From Aurantimonas manganoxydans SI85-9A1 (GTDB taxonomy: Bacteria; Pseudomonadota; Alphaproteobacteria; Rhizobiales; Rhizobiaceae): a stretch of DNA of 64,000 nt. The notes beneath the pieces were generated by a model. It was given only the letters and a program-made list of their open reading frames with translations, ran no database searches and was not told where the DNA came from. Of the stretch, positions 24,738-33,286 are shown piece after piece (within the stretch, counting starts at the first letter, position 1; every line of letters starts with the position of its first letter). The stretch spans positions 3,158,932-3,222,931 of the forward strand of contig NZ_CH672387.1 in the NCBI RefSeq assembly GCF_000153465.1, written 5' to 3'. Made by a program: the position numbers and the translations under genes.

Positions 24738-26600
24738 TTGCAGCGGCGGGTGCGAACTCCGCTAACGACTATCGCCCTGGTGGCCCTCGCAGCCATCGCC
24801 TGGGCCGGATGGCTCGGCACGCTGCACGTTGCGGGACAGCGCAGCGTCGTCGATCTCGTCGAAGCGCCGCTGACCGATCTCCGGCTTGTCCTCACCGGCC
24901 CTCGGAAGGCGCCGGACGATGTCGTGATCGTCGCGATCGATGACGCGACGGTCGCGGCCGAAGGTGGCTATCCCCTCGAGCGCGAACGCCTCGCCATGCT
25001 GATCCAGGCAGTCGCCGCCGCAGGCGCGAGAACCTTGGCTCTCGACATCCTGCTGGTCGATCCGGCGGATCCGGACGCGGATGACGCGCTGGCCGCGGCA
25101 CTGGCCACCATTCCCAGCGTAATCGCATCTGCCGGCCAATTCCGTCAGGGTGGCCCGCAGGCGCTGCTGGCTCCCATGCCCGACAGCGATCTGTGGCCCT
25201 TGCCGAAATTCGAGCGCGCCGCGGCAGTGGGCCTTGCCAACGTCGCTGCGGACGCAGGCGGGACGCCACGCCACCTGCCGCTGCTGTTCCAGACACCGCG
25301 CGGCCTTGTTCAGGGGTTCGCCCTGCGGGCCGCCGCGCTCCACCGACGCGCGGAGACCATTCTGTCGGCCGATAGCGTCACCATCGGTGACGAGCCGGTT
25401 CCCCTCGACACGCGCTGGCACTTGCCGCTGCGGTTCTTCGGACCGGCGCGGTCGATACGGACAATCAGCGCGCAAGACCTTCTTGCGGGCCAGGGCCCAC
25501 CCTTGACCGGCCGTCTCGTGGTGATCGGGGTCACCGCGACCGGTGTGGGCGACAGCTTTGCGACCCCTTTCGACCCGGTTACGCCCGGTGTCGAGATCCA
25601 GGCGACCGGCATCGCGCAATTGCTGAGCGGCCAAGGTCTCGCCCGCAACGCGGCAATCCGCCAGGCTGACGCGTCACTGGCCTTGATGCTGGCCCTGAGC
25701 GGCGTTCTTCTCGTCCTTTTGCTGCCGCTGACGCAAGGCCTGCCTCTGGTCTGCCTGGCCCTCCTGGCGGTTCTGGCAGGTGCGGTCATCCTTTTCGCGA
25801 GCGGCATCTGGATGAGCGCCGCGTTACCGTTCGTCGCCACGGTTCCTCCCATCGCGGTAGCGAGCTTCGTCCGCCAGTTGCACGAGCGCAGGCAGGCGCG
25901 GACTGTACTTGCGGCAGAGACCGCCCTTCGTCGCTTCCAGCCCGCCCTGCTTGCCGACCGTATCGCAACGGATCCGGGCTATCTGAAGCAGCCGGTGGAA
26001 CAAGCGGCTGCGGTCCTCTTTCTCGACCTTTCCGGCTTCACCCGACGGAGCGAAGACCTCGGCCTTGCCCGCACACAAACGTTCCTGAAGCAGTTCCACA
26101 CTCTCGTCGTCGACACGGTCGCCAGGCATGAAGGAATGGTGATGAACTTCATGGGAGACGGCGCAATGGTCGTCTTCGGCATTGTCGAAGACGCCGCCGA
26201 CCCGGCCGGCCGCGCCTTCGCGGCGGGCGTCGCGCTCGCCGACAGCACCCGTGACTGGCTGGCAGAGCAGCCGCAGGCAGAGCCCGGCGACCTCGGCTTG
26301 CGGCTCGGCCTGCATTACGGTGCGGTCGTGCTGGCGCGTCTCGGCCATGACGCCCACCAGCAGATCAGCGTCAGCGGCGATACCGTCAATCTGGCGAGCC
26401 GGCTGATGGAAGTCGCCAAGGCCGAGCGTGCGGTCTTCGCCGTCTCCGCTGCGGCGATCGATGCGATGGAAGGCAGCAGCGAAGACTCCACCCCTCCCGA
26501 CACCGTTCGCAGGCAGAGAATTCGCGGCCACAGCCAGACGATCGACGTGGCGCTTTGGACGCACCCGAAGCGCCAGGATAAGCGCTCCGGCACAAGCTGA
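24738..26600 (+). CDS. CHASE2-domain membrane class III nucleotide cyclase
   Basis: Sensor enzyme of 620 aa. It begins with TTG at 24738, the only good start near the preceding stop. Layout: TM1 (about 10-30), periplasmic CHASE2 domain (about 35-300; VVIVAIDD, ALDILLVD, VVIGVTATGVGDSFATP), three helices (about 313-375), short linker, then cyclase domain (about 425-600). The two metal-binding Asp residues are Asp430 (FLDLSGFT) and Asp474 (FMGDG), and the transition-state Asn/Arg pair is in TVNLASRL. The Lys that usually specifies adenine just before FxGD is Asn470, so nucleotide choice is not certain. Coupled to the FecR-like gene upstream. Confidence 0.9.
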   Translation: MQRRVRTPLTTIALVALAAIAWAGWLGTLHVAGQRSVVDLVEAPLTDLRLVLTGPRKAPDDVVIVAIDDATVAAEGGYPLERERLAMLIQAVAAAGARTLALDILLVDPADPDADDALAAALATIPSVIASAGQFRQGGPQALLAPMPDSDLWPLPKFERAAAVGLANVAADAGGTPRHLPLLFQTPRGLVQGFALRAAALHRRAETILSADSVTIGDEPVPLDTRWHLPLRFFGPARSIRTISAQDLLAGQGPPLTGRLVVIGVTATGVGDSFATPFDPVTPGVEIQATGIAQLLSGQGLARNAAIRQADASLALMLALSGVLLVLLLPLTQGLPLVCLALLAVLAGAVILFASGIWMSAALPFVATVPPIAVASFVRQLHERRQARTVLAAETALRRFQPALLADRIATDPGYLKQPVEQAAAVLFLDLSGFTRRSEDLGLARTQTFLKQFHTLVVDTVARHEGMVMNFMGDGAMVVFGIVEDAADPAGRAFAAGVALADSTRDWLAEQPQAEPGDLGLRLGLHYGAVVLARLGHDAHQQISVSGDTVNLASRLMEVAKAERAVFAVSAAAIDAMEGSSEDSTPPDTVRRQRIRGHSQTIDVALWTHPKRQDKRSGTS

Positions 26601-26741
26601 TCTGTCCTGCAGCGCGATGAAAGGCGCGGACGAGATCAACGACGCTACCGCAGAGCTACACCACGGATGGGGACACGACCGCCGACCAACTTGCCCGCTG
26701 CAGAGCTTCTCCTGCCTGAATTGCTCGGAGCGATACGGGGC

Positions 26742-28364
26742 TCAGCTCCGCAGCCCCGGCGCCTCCTGGCCGGTGCGCTCGACATATTCGGCATAGCCGC
26801 CCCCATAGAGATGCGGCCCCTCCGGCGTCAGCTCCAGCACGCGGTTGGAGAGCGCCGCCAGGAAATGGCGGTCGTGGCTGACGAAGAGCATCGCGCCTTC
26901 GTAGCGCGACAGCGCCTCGACCAGCATCTGCTTGGTGGCGATGTCGAGATGGTTGGTGGGCTCGTCCAGGACGAGGAAGTTCGGCGGGTCGAACAGCATC
27001 CTGGCCATGACCAGCCGGGCCTTCTCGCCGCCTGACAGCACGCGACACTTCTTCTCGATCTCGTCGCCGTAAAAGCCGAAGCAGCCCGCCAGCGAACGCA
27101 AAGGCGCCTGGCCTGCCTGCGGAAAGCTGTCTTCCAGCGTCTGCAGAACGGTACGATCGCCTTCCAGCAGTTCCATGGCGTGCTGGGCGAAATAGCCCGT
27201 CTTGACGCTCGGACCCCGGGTCACGTGGCCGGTATCCGGCTCCGAGGCACCGGCGACCAGCTTGAGCAGCGTCGATTTGCCAGCGCCGTTGACGCCCATC
27301 ACGCACCAGCGCTCGCGCCGGCGCACCTGGAAGTCGAGGCCGTGATAGATGGTGCGATCACCGTAGCTCTTGTGGACGCCCCTGACGGTTGCGACGTCCT
27401 CGCCCGAGCGCGGCGCCGGCTGGAACTCGAAGCGCACCGTCTGCTGGCGCTTGGGCGGCTCGACGCGCTCGATCTTGTCGAGCTTCTTGACCCGGCTCTG
27501 CACCTGCGCGGCGTGGCTGGCGCGCGCCTTGAAGCGCTCGATGAAGGCCACTTCCTTCGCCAGCATCGCCTGCTGCCGCTCGAACTGCGCCTGCTGCTGC
27601 ACCTCGGCAATGGCGCGCTGCTGGCAATAGAACTCGTAGTCGCCCGAATAGGAATTCAGCGCGCCGCCGTCGATCTCGATGATCTTGTTGACGATGCGGT
27701 TCATGAATTCGCGATCGTGCGAGGTCATCAGGACGGCGCCGTCGAAGCCCTTCAGGAAGGTTTCGAGCCAGATCAGGCTTTCGATATCGAGATGGTTCGA
27801 TGGTTCGTCGAGGAGCATGATGTCGGGGCGCATGAGCAGGATCTTTGCCAGAGCCACGCGCATCTTCCACCCGCCGGACAGCTCGCCGACATCGCCATCC
27901 ATCATCGCCTGGCTGAAGCCAAGGCCGTCCAGCACCTCGCGGGCGCGCCCGTCCAGCGCATAGCCGTCGAGTTCGTCGTAACGCTCCTGCGCTTCGCCGT
28001 AGCGGGTGATGATCTCGTCCATCTCGTCGGCGCGGTCCGGATCGGCCATGGCCGCCTCCAACTCGGCCATCTCGGCGGCCAGGGCGCTGACCGGCCCCAC
28101 CCCGTCAATCACCTCGACCACCGCGCTGCGGCCCGCCATGTCGCCGACATCCTGGCTGAAATAGCCGATGGTCACGCCACGATCGACCGAGACCTGACCT
28201 TCGTCCGGCAGTTCCTCGCCGGTCATCATGCGAAACAACGTCGTCTTGCCCGCACCGTTCGGGCCGACAAGGCCGACCTTTTCGCCGCGCTGTAGTGCGG
28301 CCGACGCCTCGATGAAGACGATCTGCTTGCCGTTCTGCTTGCCGAGGCTTTCAAGGCGGATCAT
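26742..28364 (-). CDS. ABC-F family ATPase (translation factor type)
   Basis: Soluble tandem ABC protein without membrane helices, of the family that acts on the ribosome. The start at 28364 begins MIRLESLGKQNG; the upstream in-frame extension is not family-like. The first nucleotide domain has GPNGAGKTT (34-42), signature ELSGGWKMR (161-169) and LLDEPSNHLD (184-193). A charged Gln/Arg-rich P-site-tRNA-interaction linker follows (AEVQQQAQFERQQAML). The second domain has GVNGAGKST, LSGGEKAR and LDEPTNHLD. 540 aa is normal. The N-terminal domain most resembles YbiT/Uup-type members. Monocistronic, converging with the cyclase gene. Confidence 0.93.
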   Translation of the reverse strand: MIRLESLGKQNGKQIVFIEASAALQRGEKVGLVGPNGAGKTTLFRMMTGEELPDEGQVSVDRGVTIGYFSQDVGDMAGRSAVVEVIDGVGPVSALAAEMAELEAAMADPDRADEMDEIITRYGEAQERYDELDGYALDGRAREVLDGLGFSQAMMDGDVGELSGGWKMRVALAKILLMRPDIMLLDEPSNHLDIESLIWLETFLKGFDGAVLMTSHDREFMNRIVNKIIEIDGGALNSYSGDYEFYCQQRAIAEVQQQAQFERQQAMLAKEVAFIERFKARASHAAQVQSRVKKLDKIERVEPPKRQQTVRFEFQPAPRSGEDVATVRGVHKSYGDRTIYHGLDFQVRRRERWCVMGVNGAGKSTLLKLVAGASEPDTGHVTRGPSVKTGYFAQHAMELLEGDRTVLQTLEDSFPQAGQAPLRSLAGCFGFYGDEIEKKCRVLSGGEKARLVMARMLFDPPNFLVLDEPTNHLDIATKQMLVEALSRYEGAMLFVSHDRHFLAALSNRVLELTPEGPHLYGGGYAEYVERTGQEAPGLRS

Positions 28365-28621
28365 GCGGGAAATTCCAGGTCGGAGCGAGGGAGGAGCCGC
28401 CTCAAACCATCCCACCCGCCGCCGTGCAAGGGGCCGCGACGCCACCGGCCGGTTTTGCTGACGCTCGTACGGCTTTGGACCTTCGACGCAGCCTCAGCCG
28501 TGGAAGCTGGAGGACCATTCAAGAGACAATGAAGGGCTATGGCCGGGAGCGGACGGGCAGCAAACTACCGTCGTTGACGCCGTGCCGTTAGCGCCTCGAG
28601 ATCGGCCATCGGACTGGCGGC

Positions 28622-29527
28622 CTAGCCAGCCTCCAAGGTGCCCTGGCGAGCAAACTGCATCGGCGAGACACCGACAAACCGGGTGAACGCGACGCTGAAG
28701 GAACTGGCGGATCCATAGCCCACCGTCTCGGCAACCGTCTTTACACCCCCCTCGCCGCGCCTCAGCATGTTCCGCGCGAGCGCCATTCGCCAGGACAGCA
28801 GATACTCCATCGGCGGCACACCGACTTCCCTTCGAAACCTGTCGAAGAAGACCGAGCGTGACATGGACGCCTCCCTGGCCAATCGCTCCACGGTCCACCC
28901 ATGACGCGGATCGGCGTGGATGCAGCGTATGGCGCTTCCCAGCCGGGCATCGGCCAGTCCGCGGAGCAATCCCGGCGGCGCAGCATTGCTCGACGCCGCC
29001 CGCAACGCCTCGATGAGCAGCACCTCAAGCAGGCGTGTCAGGACCATCTCCCGGGCGGGCCGGTCGTCCTGTGCCTCGTTCCTGACGAGTTGCACGAGGG
29101 TCGCAATCCGCTTCAGCCCGCGCACATGGATGAGCTCCGGAAGGAGGGACAGGAGCAGCCCGGCATCCGGCGAGCCGAAGGCAAGGCGGCCGGCCAGCAT
29201 GCGCATGTCCGTCGGGCCCGACGGATCGCCGTGCCTCATCTCGTCGTCCAGCATCGTATGGACCGACTGCCCCTTGGGCGGACCTCCATCGACGCTGCAC
29301 ATCGTGAAGTCGCGGGCCGCGGGGACAAGAACGAAGTCATTCTCCTGCAGCTCGAGCCACGGCCGCCCTTCCAGCGACATGAGCACGGCTCCCTCCAGGA
29401 TCACGCAGAACAGAGGATCGTTCGTCACCGCCACGTCGATCCGCCACGACCCCGCGCCGCTCGCCTGTTTGGAGAAAGGCAGGCTCGGCTGGAGCAAAGC
29501 CACCACCTCGGCGAAGGGATCGGTCAA
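28622..29527 (-). CDS. AraC family regulator with cupin-like N-terminal domain
   Basis: Transcription factor diverging from the SDR gene at 29626. The N-terminal half is a cupin_6-type effector domain (FCVILEGAVLMSLEGRP and LVPAARDFTM). The C-terminal AraC domain has two HTHs (WTVERLAREASMSRSVFFDRF and TVAETVGYGSASSFSVAF) and ends in the family PMQF motif. Start uncertain: TTG at 29527 gives a family-like N-terminus (LTDPFAEVVALL), whereas the frame remains open to another TTG at 29608. AraC/cupin_6 regulators commonly control an adjacent divergent oxidoreductase. Confidence 0.88.
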   Translation of the reverse strand: MTDPFAEVVALLQPSLPFSKQASGAGSWRIDVAVTNDPLFCVILEGAVLMSLEGRPWLELQENDFVLVPAARDFTMCSVDGGPPKGQSVHTMLDDEMRHGDPSGPTDMRMLAGRLAFGSPDAGLLLSLLPELIHVRGLKRIATLVQLVRNEAQDDRPAREMVLTRLLEVLLIEALRAASSNAAPPGLLRGLADARLGSAIRCIHADPRHGWTVERLAREASMSRSVFFDRFRREVGVPPMEYLLSWRMALARNMLRRGEGGVKTVAETVGYGSASSFSVAFTRFVGVSPMQFARQGTLEAG

Positions 29528-29555
29528 TTCAGGACGCTCGCGAATGCTAACAGGA

Positions 29556-29568
29556 CTATCTGTGATAG
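29556..29568. promoter_or_regulatory. Small palindrome CTATC-N3-GATAG between AraC and SDR genes
   Basis: Five-bp arms around TGT, 29 bp before the AraC start and 57 bp before the SDR start. A possible binding site for the divergent regulator; short, so tentative. Confidence 0.3.
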
Positions 29569-29625
29569 ATGGTCCGCAGTGCGACGTCCATATGTCTCCC
29601 GTGCACAAGCACTGAAGGAGACACC

Positions 29626-30381
29626 ATGAACACCGTCCTCATCACAGGCTGCTCGTCCGGTTTCGGGCTCGACATCGCCAGGCATTTCCTCGCCCAAGGC
29701 TGGAAGGTCGTGGCCACCATGCGCACCCCGCACGAGAGCGTCCTGCCCGCCTCGGAACAACTCCGTATCCTCGCCCTCGACGTGCGGAGCGACGAGAGCG
29801 TCCGGCAGGCGGTCGAGGCTTCAGGTCCGATCGACGTCCTGGTCAACAATGCGGGGATTGGCTGGCTGAATGCGCTGGAAGGCACGCCAATGGACATTGC
29901 CCGGGACATCTTCGAGACCAACACGATCGGGACCATGCGGACCATGCAGGCTGTCCTGCCGCAGTTCCGCGAGCGTCGGTCTGGCACGATCGTCAACGTG
30001 ACTTCGACCGTCACGGTAAAGCCGCTGCCATTGCTGTCCGTTTACACGGCCAGCAAGGCGGCAGTGAACGCCTTCACCGAATCCGTCGCGCTGGAGTTGG
30101 AACCCTTCGGCGTCACGGTCCGCATTGTGCTGCCGGGTCTCGCGCCCGAGACGAGCTTCGGACAGAATGCTTTCGGACGCATCGAGGAGGCTGGCGGGTT
30201 CCCCGAGCCCTATGCGGACTACACGAACGCGGCCGTTGCGCAAATGCGGCAGCACTCCGGCCCCGTCACCAGGTCGACGGATGTGGCAGAAGCCGTATGG
30301 CGCGCCGCCACTGATCCGACCTGCCCGATGAAGCTTCCGGCAGGTGCCGACGCTGTGGCCGCGGCCGACTGGGACGCCTGA
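29626..30381 (+). CDS. SDR oxidoreductase
   Basis: Classical SDR of 251 aa. Start at 29626 follows AAGGAG. Motifs: TGCSSGFG cofactor loop, DVRSD acidic loop, VNNAGIG, NVTSTV Ser region, YTASK catalytic site (Tyr/Lys), and PGLAPETSF after the active site. Target of the divergent AraC-type regulator by position. Its strong terminator follows 30 bp after the stop, so it is monocistronic. Substrate unknown. Confidence 0.92.
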   Translation: MNTVLITGCSSGFGLDIARHFLAQGWKVVATMRTPHESVLPASEQLRILALDVRSDESVRQAVEASGPIDVLVNNAGIGWLNALEGTPMDIARDIFETNTIGTMRTMQAVLPQFRERRSGTIVNVTSTVTVKPLPLLSVYTASKAAVNAFTESVALELEPFGVTVRIVLPGLAPETSFGQNAFGRIEEAGGFPEPYADYTNAAVAQMRQHSGPVTRSTDVAEAVWRAATDPTCPMKLPAGADAVAAADWDA

Positions 30382-30411
30382 ATCCGCTTCGGCAGGGTCT
30401 GCCGCCATGTC

Positions 30412-30446
30412 GATGTCTGGTCCCCAACAGGGACCAGACATCTTTA
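30412..30446 (+). terminator. Rho-independent terminator of the SDR gene
   Basis: Thirteen-bp perfect stem (GATGTCTGGTCCC, 30412-30424; complement 30430-30442) with a CAACA loop followed by TTTAT. Confidence 0.75.
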
Positions 30447-30551
30447 TCGAGCCGAGCCACGAGAGCGGGCGAGGATGTTTGCCACGGTACGGGCGGGAGG
30501 CCTTGCGCAGCCGCCCTGGGCGACTAGAACATAGCTCGGCAGCACCGCCAG

Positions 30552-30845
30552 GCCGCGACAGCCATGTTCGTCGCGCAGATGCTCGAAGATCCGCTCGGCC
30601 GTGTGCCGCTGCTTGACCGGCGCCGTGCCGTCCGCCGCCAGAATCGCATCGATCACCGGCAGCAGCGCTTCCAGCTTCGGCCCGGCAAGCGGCTTCACCC
30701 GCCTTAGCCTGGAGGTAGCGAGAACCGACACATCTTCGGGACCGTCTCGCGGCTCAGCCCAAACCCCGGGGCCGCATATCGCTGGCTGTTGCGCTCGACA
30801 AGCACGCAATGGCGAACGGCGGCGTAATCTTCCCCGGCGAACATT
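30552..30845 (-). pseudogene. istA: Decayed 5' fragment of an IS21-family istA transposase
   Basis: Reading the minus strand from ATG at 30845 gives an IstA N-terminus (MFAGEDYAAVRHCVLVE, then GLSRETVPKMCRFSLPPG) that ends at a TAA at 30704-30706. A one-base loss in the expected Tyr codon there moves the homology to the next frame, which continues with RRVKPLAGPKLEALLPVIDAIL and KQRHTAERIFEHLRDEHG to about 30552. Beyond that no similarity is seen. The DDE core and istB are missing, so the element is dead. IS21 IstA is normally about 500 aa; only the first hundred codons remain. Confidence 0.8.
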
Positions 30846-30995
30846 CCCGGCCGCTTCCGAAAAGGAAATCAGCCTGACCACCGGCCAGATTCTACTCCGG
30901 CCGCCGCAGCATCAGCGTCGCGGCTCCTTGGCCCCCCTCTCTCCCCGCTCGGCACAAACCTTGCAGAAGGAGAGGTCCATGGCGTGGGCCATCTC

Positions 30996-31034
30996 TTGAC
31001 GCGGAGGCCATCATGTAACATATGAAGTTCCATG
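30996..31034 (+). promoter_or_regulatory. Rrf2 gene promoter with overlapping operator; possible leaderless start
   Basis: TTGACG (30996-31001), 17-bp spacer, CATATG (31019-31024). An imperfect inverted repeat CATGTAAC (31012-31019)/GTTCCATG (31027-31034) with a 7-bp spacer covers the -10 and the ATG at 31032. No Shine-Dalgarno is present, and a transcript starting about 7 nt after the -10 would begin at the ATG. Confidence 0.5.
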
Positions 31035-31499
31035 AAACGAGATAGCCGACTTTCGGGCGTCCTGCACGTCCTCCTCCACATGGCCGAGACCGACGGCCCG
31101 GTCACTTCCGAGCAACTTGCAAAGGCGATGCAGACCAATCCGGTCGTCATCCGCCGGATCATGGCCGGACTGCGGAACCAGGGTCTCGTGCGTTCCACGA
31201 AGGGGCATGGCGGCGGCTGGACCATTGCGAAGGAGCTCAGCACCGTGACGCTCCGCGATATCTACGAGGCGCTCGGGTCGCCCGAATTCTTCGCCATGGG
31301 GAACCGGACCGAGGCGCCGGGATGCCTCGTCGAGGAAGCGGTCAACGCGGCGATGGACGACACCTTCGCGCGCGCCGAAGCGCTGCTTCTGGAACGGCTG
31401 GGCGAGGTGACGCTCGCCGCTCTCAGCGCTGATTTCCACACCCGCGTGACCAGGCGCGCCACCCATTGCGAGTTCGAGGACGCCCCTCATGCAGCTTGA
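31032..31499 (+). CDS. Rrf2 family transcriptional regulator
   Basis: Winged-helix regulator of 155 aa. The N-terminus (MKRDSRLSGVLHVLLHMAE) and recognition region (LAKAMQTNPVVIRRIMAGL, then GLVRSTKGHGGGW) are those of the YwnA-like Rrf2 subgroup. Only two Cys (around 97 and 148) are present rather than the three-Cys Fe-S cluster set of IscR/NsrR, so a thiol switch is more likely than a cluster (inference). It overlaps the flavoprotein gene by 11 bp and heads a four-gene operon. Confidence 0.9.
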   Translation: MKRDSRLSGVLHVLLHMAETDGPVTSEQLAKAMQTNPVVIRRIMAGLRNQGLVRSTKGHGGGWTIAKELSTVTLRDIYEALGSPEFFAMGNRTEAPGCLVEEAVNAAMDDTFARAEALLLERLGEVTLAALSADFHTRVTRRATHCEFEDAPHAA

Positions 31500-32385
31500 C
31501 GCGATCGTTGTCGGGGGAAGCTTCGCCGGCCTGTCCGCAGCCACCTACATCGCCCGCGGCCGCCGCACTGTTGCGGTGATCGACGCGGGTTCACCTCGCA
31601 ACCGTTTCGCCGCCCGCTCCCATGGCTTCATCGCGCAGGACGGTACAGATCCCCGGTCCATCCTGTCGGCCGCGCGGGCGCAGCTTGCGGCCTATCGCGG
31701 CGTCTCGCTGGTGGAGGCGACCGCGCACGATGCACGCCCGACCGACGGTGGTTTTGCTGTCGTACTCGAAGACGGCGAGATCCTGGAAGCCGCGAGGCTT
31801 GTGCTCGCCTTCGGCGTCTCCGACCTGTTGCCGGACGTTCCGGGGCTGCGCGAGCGCTGGGGGCACACGGTGCTCCATTGTCCTTATTGCCACGGATACG
31901 AGTTTGCCGGGCAGCGCCTTGGCGTCCTCCAGACGGCTGCCCATTCGACGCATCAGGCGATGCTGATCGCCGAATGGGGACCGACGACCCTGTTCCTGGA
32001 CGGCAGCGAGATGCCGGATGCGGAGACGCGGGACGAGTTGACGCGACGCGGCATCCGGATCGAGCCGGCGCCCGTGCTCTCGCTGGAGGGCGATGCCCGC
32101 ACCCTCTCGCATCTGGTCCTCGGCGATGGTCGGGAGGTGGCGATGGATGCGCTGTTCATCGCGGCGCCGACACGGCTGAACAGTGACCTGGCGGACCGGC
32201 TGGGTTGCGCAATCGATGGCGGACCGTTCGGGTCGTTGATCCGGACGAACGCCGACAAGCTGACGAGCGTACCCGGCATCTATGCCGCCGGTGACATCGC
32301 CCGGGCGCAGCACAGCGTCACCTGGGCGGCCAGCGACGGTGTCACCGCGGGCGTGGCACTGCACCGCTCGCTCGTCTTCGGATAG
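31489..32385 (+). CDS. Thioredoxin-reductase-like FAD/NAD(P) oxidoreductase
   Basis: 298-aa soluble flavoprotein. FAD-binding GGSFAG near residue 9, redox-active CPYC (Cys131, Cys134) within HCPYCHGYEF, and the C-terminal FAD signature IYAAGDIAR. The NAD(P) GxGxxA motif of true thioredoxin reductase is degenerate (LGVLQTAAHSTHQA), as in ferredoxin- or self-disulfide-type relatives. Translated from a start inside the Rrf2 gene, indicating coupled expression. Probably a disulfide oxidoreductase whose expression responds to the regulator. Confidence 0.9.
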   Translation: MQLDAIVVGGSFAGLSAATYIARGRRTVAVIDAGSPRNRFAARSHGFIAQDGTDPRSILSAARAQLAAYRGVSLVEATAHDARPTDGGFAVVLEDGEILEAARLVLAFGVSDLLPDVPGLRERWGHTVLHCPYCHGYEFAGQRLGVLQTAAHSTHQAMLIAEWGPTTLFLDGSEMPDAETRDELTRRGIRIEPAPVLSLEGDARTLSHLVLGDGREVAMDALFIAAPTRLNSDLADRLGCAIDGGPFGSLIRTNADKLTSVPGIYAAGDIARAQHSVTWAASDGVTAGVALHRSLVFG

Positions 32386-32393
32386 GCGGCGGC

Positions 32394-33152
32394 ATGGCGA
32401 TCGGCGGCGACTTCACGCGTCGGCTCCTGCTGGACGCAGGGATCGAAAGGGGCATGCGGGTGCTCGACGTGGGGTGCGGGACCGGGGACGTTTCCCTCAT
32501 CGCCTGTGAACTGGTCGGGACCACCGGACACGTCCTCGGCATCGACCGCGATGCGCGGATGGTCGATGCGGCCCGCGACCGCACCCGGGGCGCCGGGCTG
32601 GTCAACCTCCATGTCGAAGTGCGGGGCATGGATGAGTTGCCTGCTGGCTCCGGCCCCTTCGACGCGATCGTCGGAAGGCGCGTGCTGATGTACCAGCCGG
32701 ATGTCGTTCGCGCGGTCCGCGGACTCGCCGCCCTCCTGCGGCCCGGCGGCATTGTCGCCTTCCACGAGCATGCCGCAGGTGACCCCATGGCGAGCGGCGA
32801 CCTGCCGCTTCACCGCACGGTTCAGTCCTGGCTGCGGGAAACCGTCCGGCGGGAAGGCGGCAACGTCCTGATGGGGCTCGACCTCCACGAAGTGCTGACC
32901 CGAGCGGGTCTGTTGGTGAAGGGCGTTCGCGCCGAAGCGATCGTCCAAACGCCGACACAGCCTTACCCGCTTGCAGCGATCGCCTGCTCGATCCTTCCAA
33001 GGATCCTCGAGCGAAAGGTCGCCACGGCCGACGAGATCGACATCGAGACCCTTGCGCGACGCCTCGACGCCGAACGCCTGGGCTCGCCGGCAACCTATGT
33101 CGGCGACACGATGTTCGGCGCATGGGCTCAAAAGGCGCACCAATCGGAATGA
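32394..33152 (+). CDS. Class I SAM-dependent methyltransferase
   Basis: 252 aa. SAM-binding motif I is VLDVGCGTGDVS near residue 24, the acidic loop is GIDRDARMVD, and motif III-IV is FDAIVGRRVLMYQPD followed by LRPGGIVAFHEH. No target-recognition domain is recognisable, so a small-molecule substrate is likely. Third gene of the Rrf2 operon, 8 bp after the flavoprotein. Confidence 0.9.
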   Translation: MAIGGDFTRRLLLDAGIERGMRVLDVGCGTGDVSLIACELVGTTGHVLGIDRDARMVDAARDRTRGAGLVNLHVEVRGMDELPAGSGPFDAIVGRRVLMYQPDVVRAVRGLAALLRPGGIVAFHEHAAGDPMASGDLPLHRTVQSWLRETVRREGGNVLMGLDLHEVLTRAGLLVKGVRAEAIVQTPTQPYPLAAIACSILPRILERKVATADEIDIETLARRLDAERLGSPATYVGDTMFGAWAQKAHQSE

Positions 33153-33286
33153 GATCCCGCATCCGCGACAAACCGGGACAAGCGTCCCGCATTTGGTAAC
33201 ACCCTCCTTTCGGAACCTCATCCCACTCGCACGCACCACGGCGACAATCGCAAAGCGAGCGTCATCATGAGATCTGGAGTTGCCGC

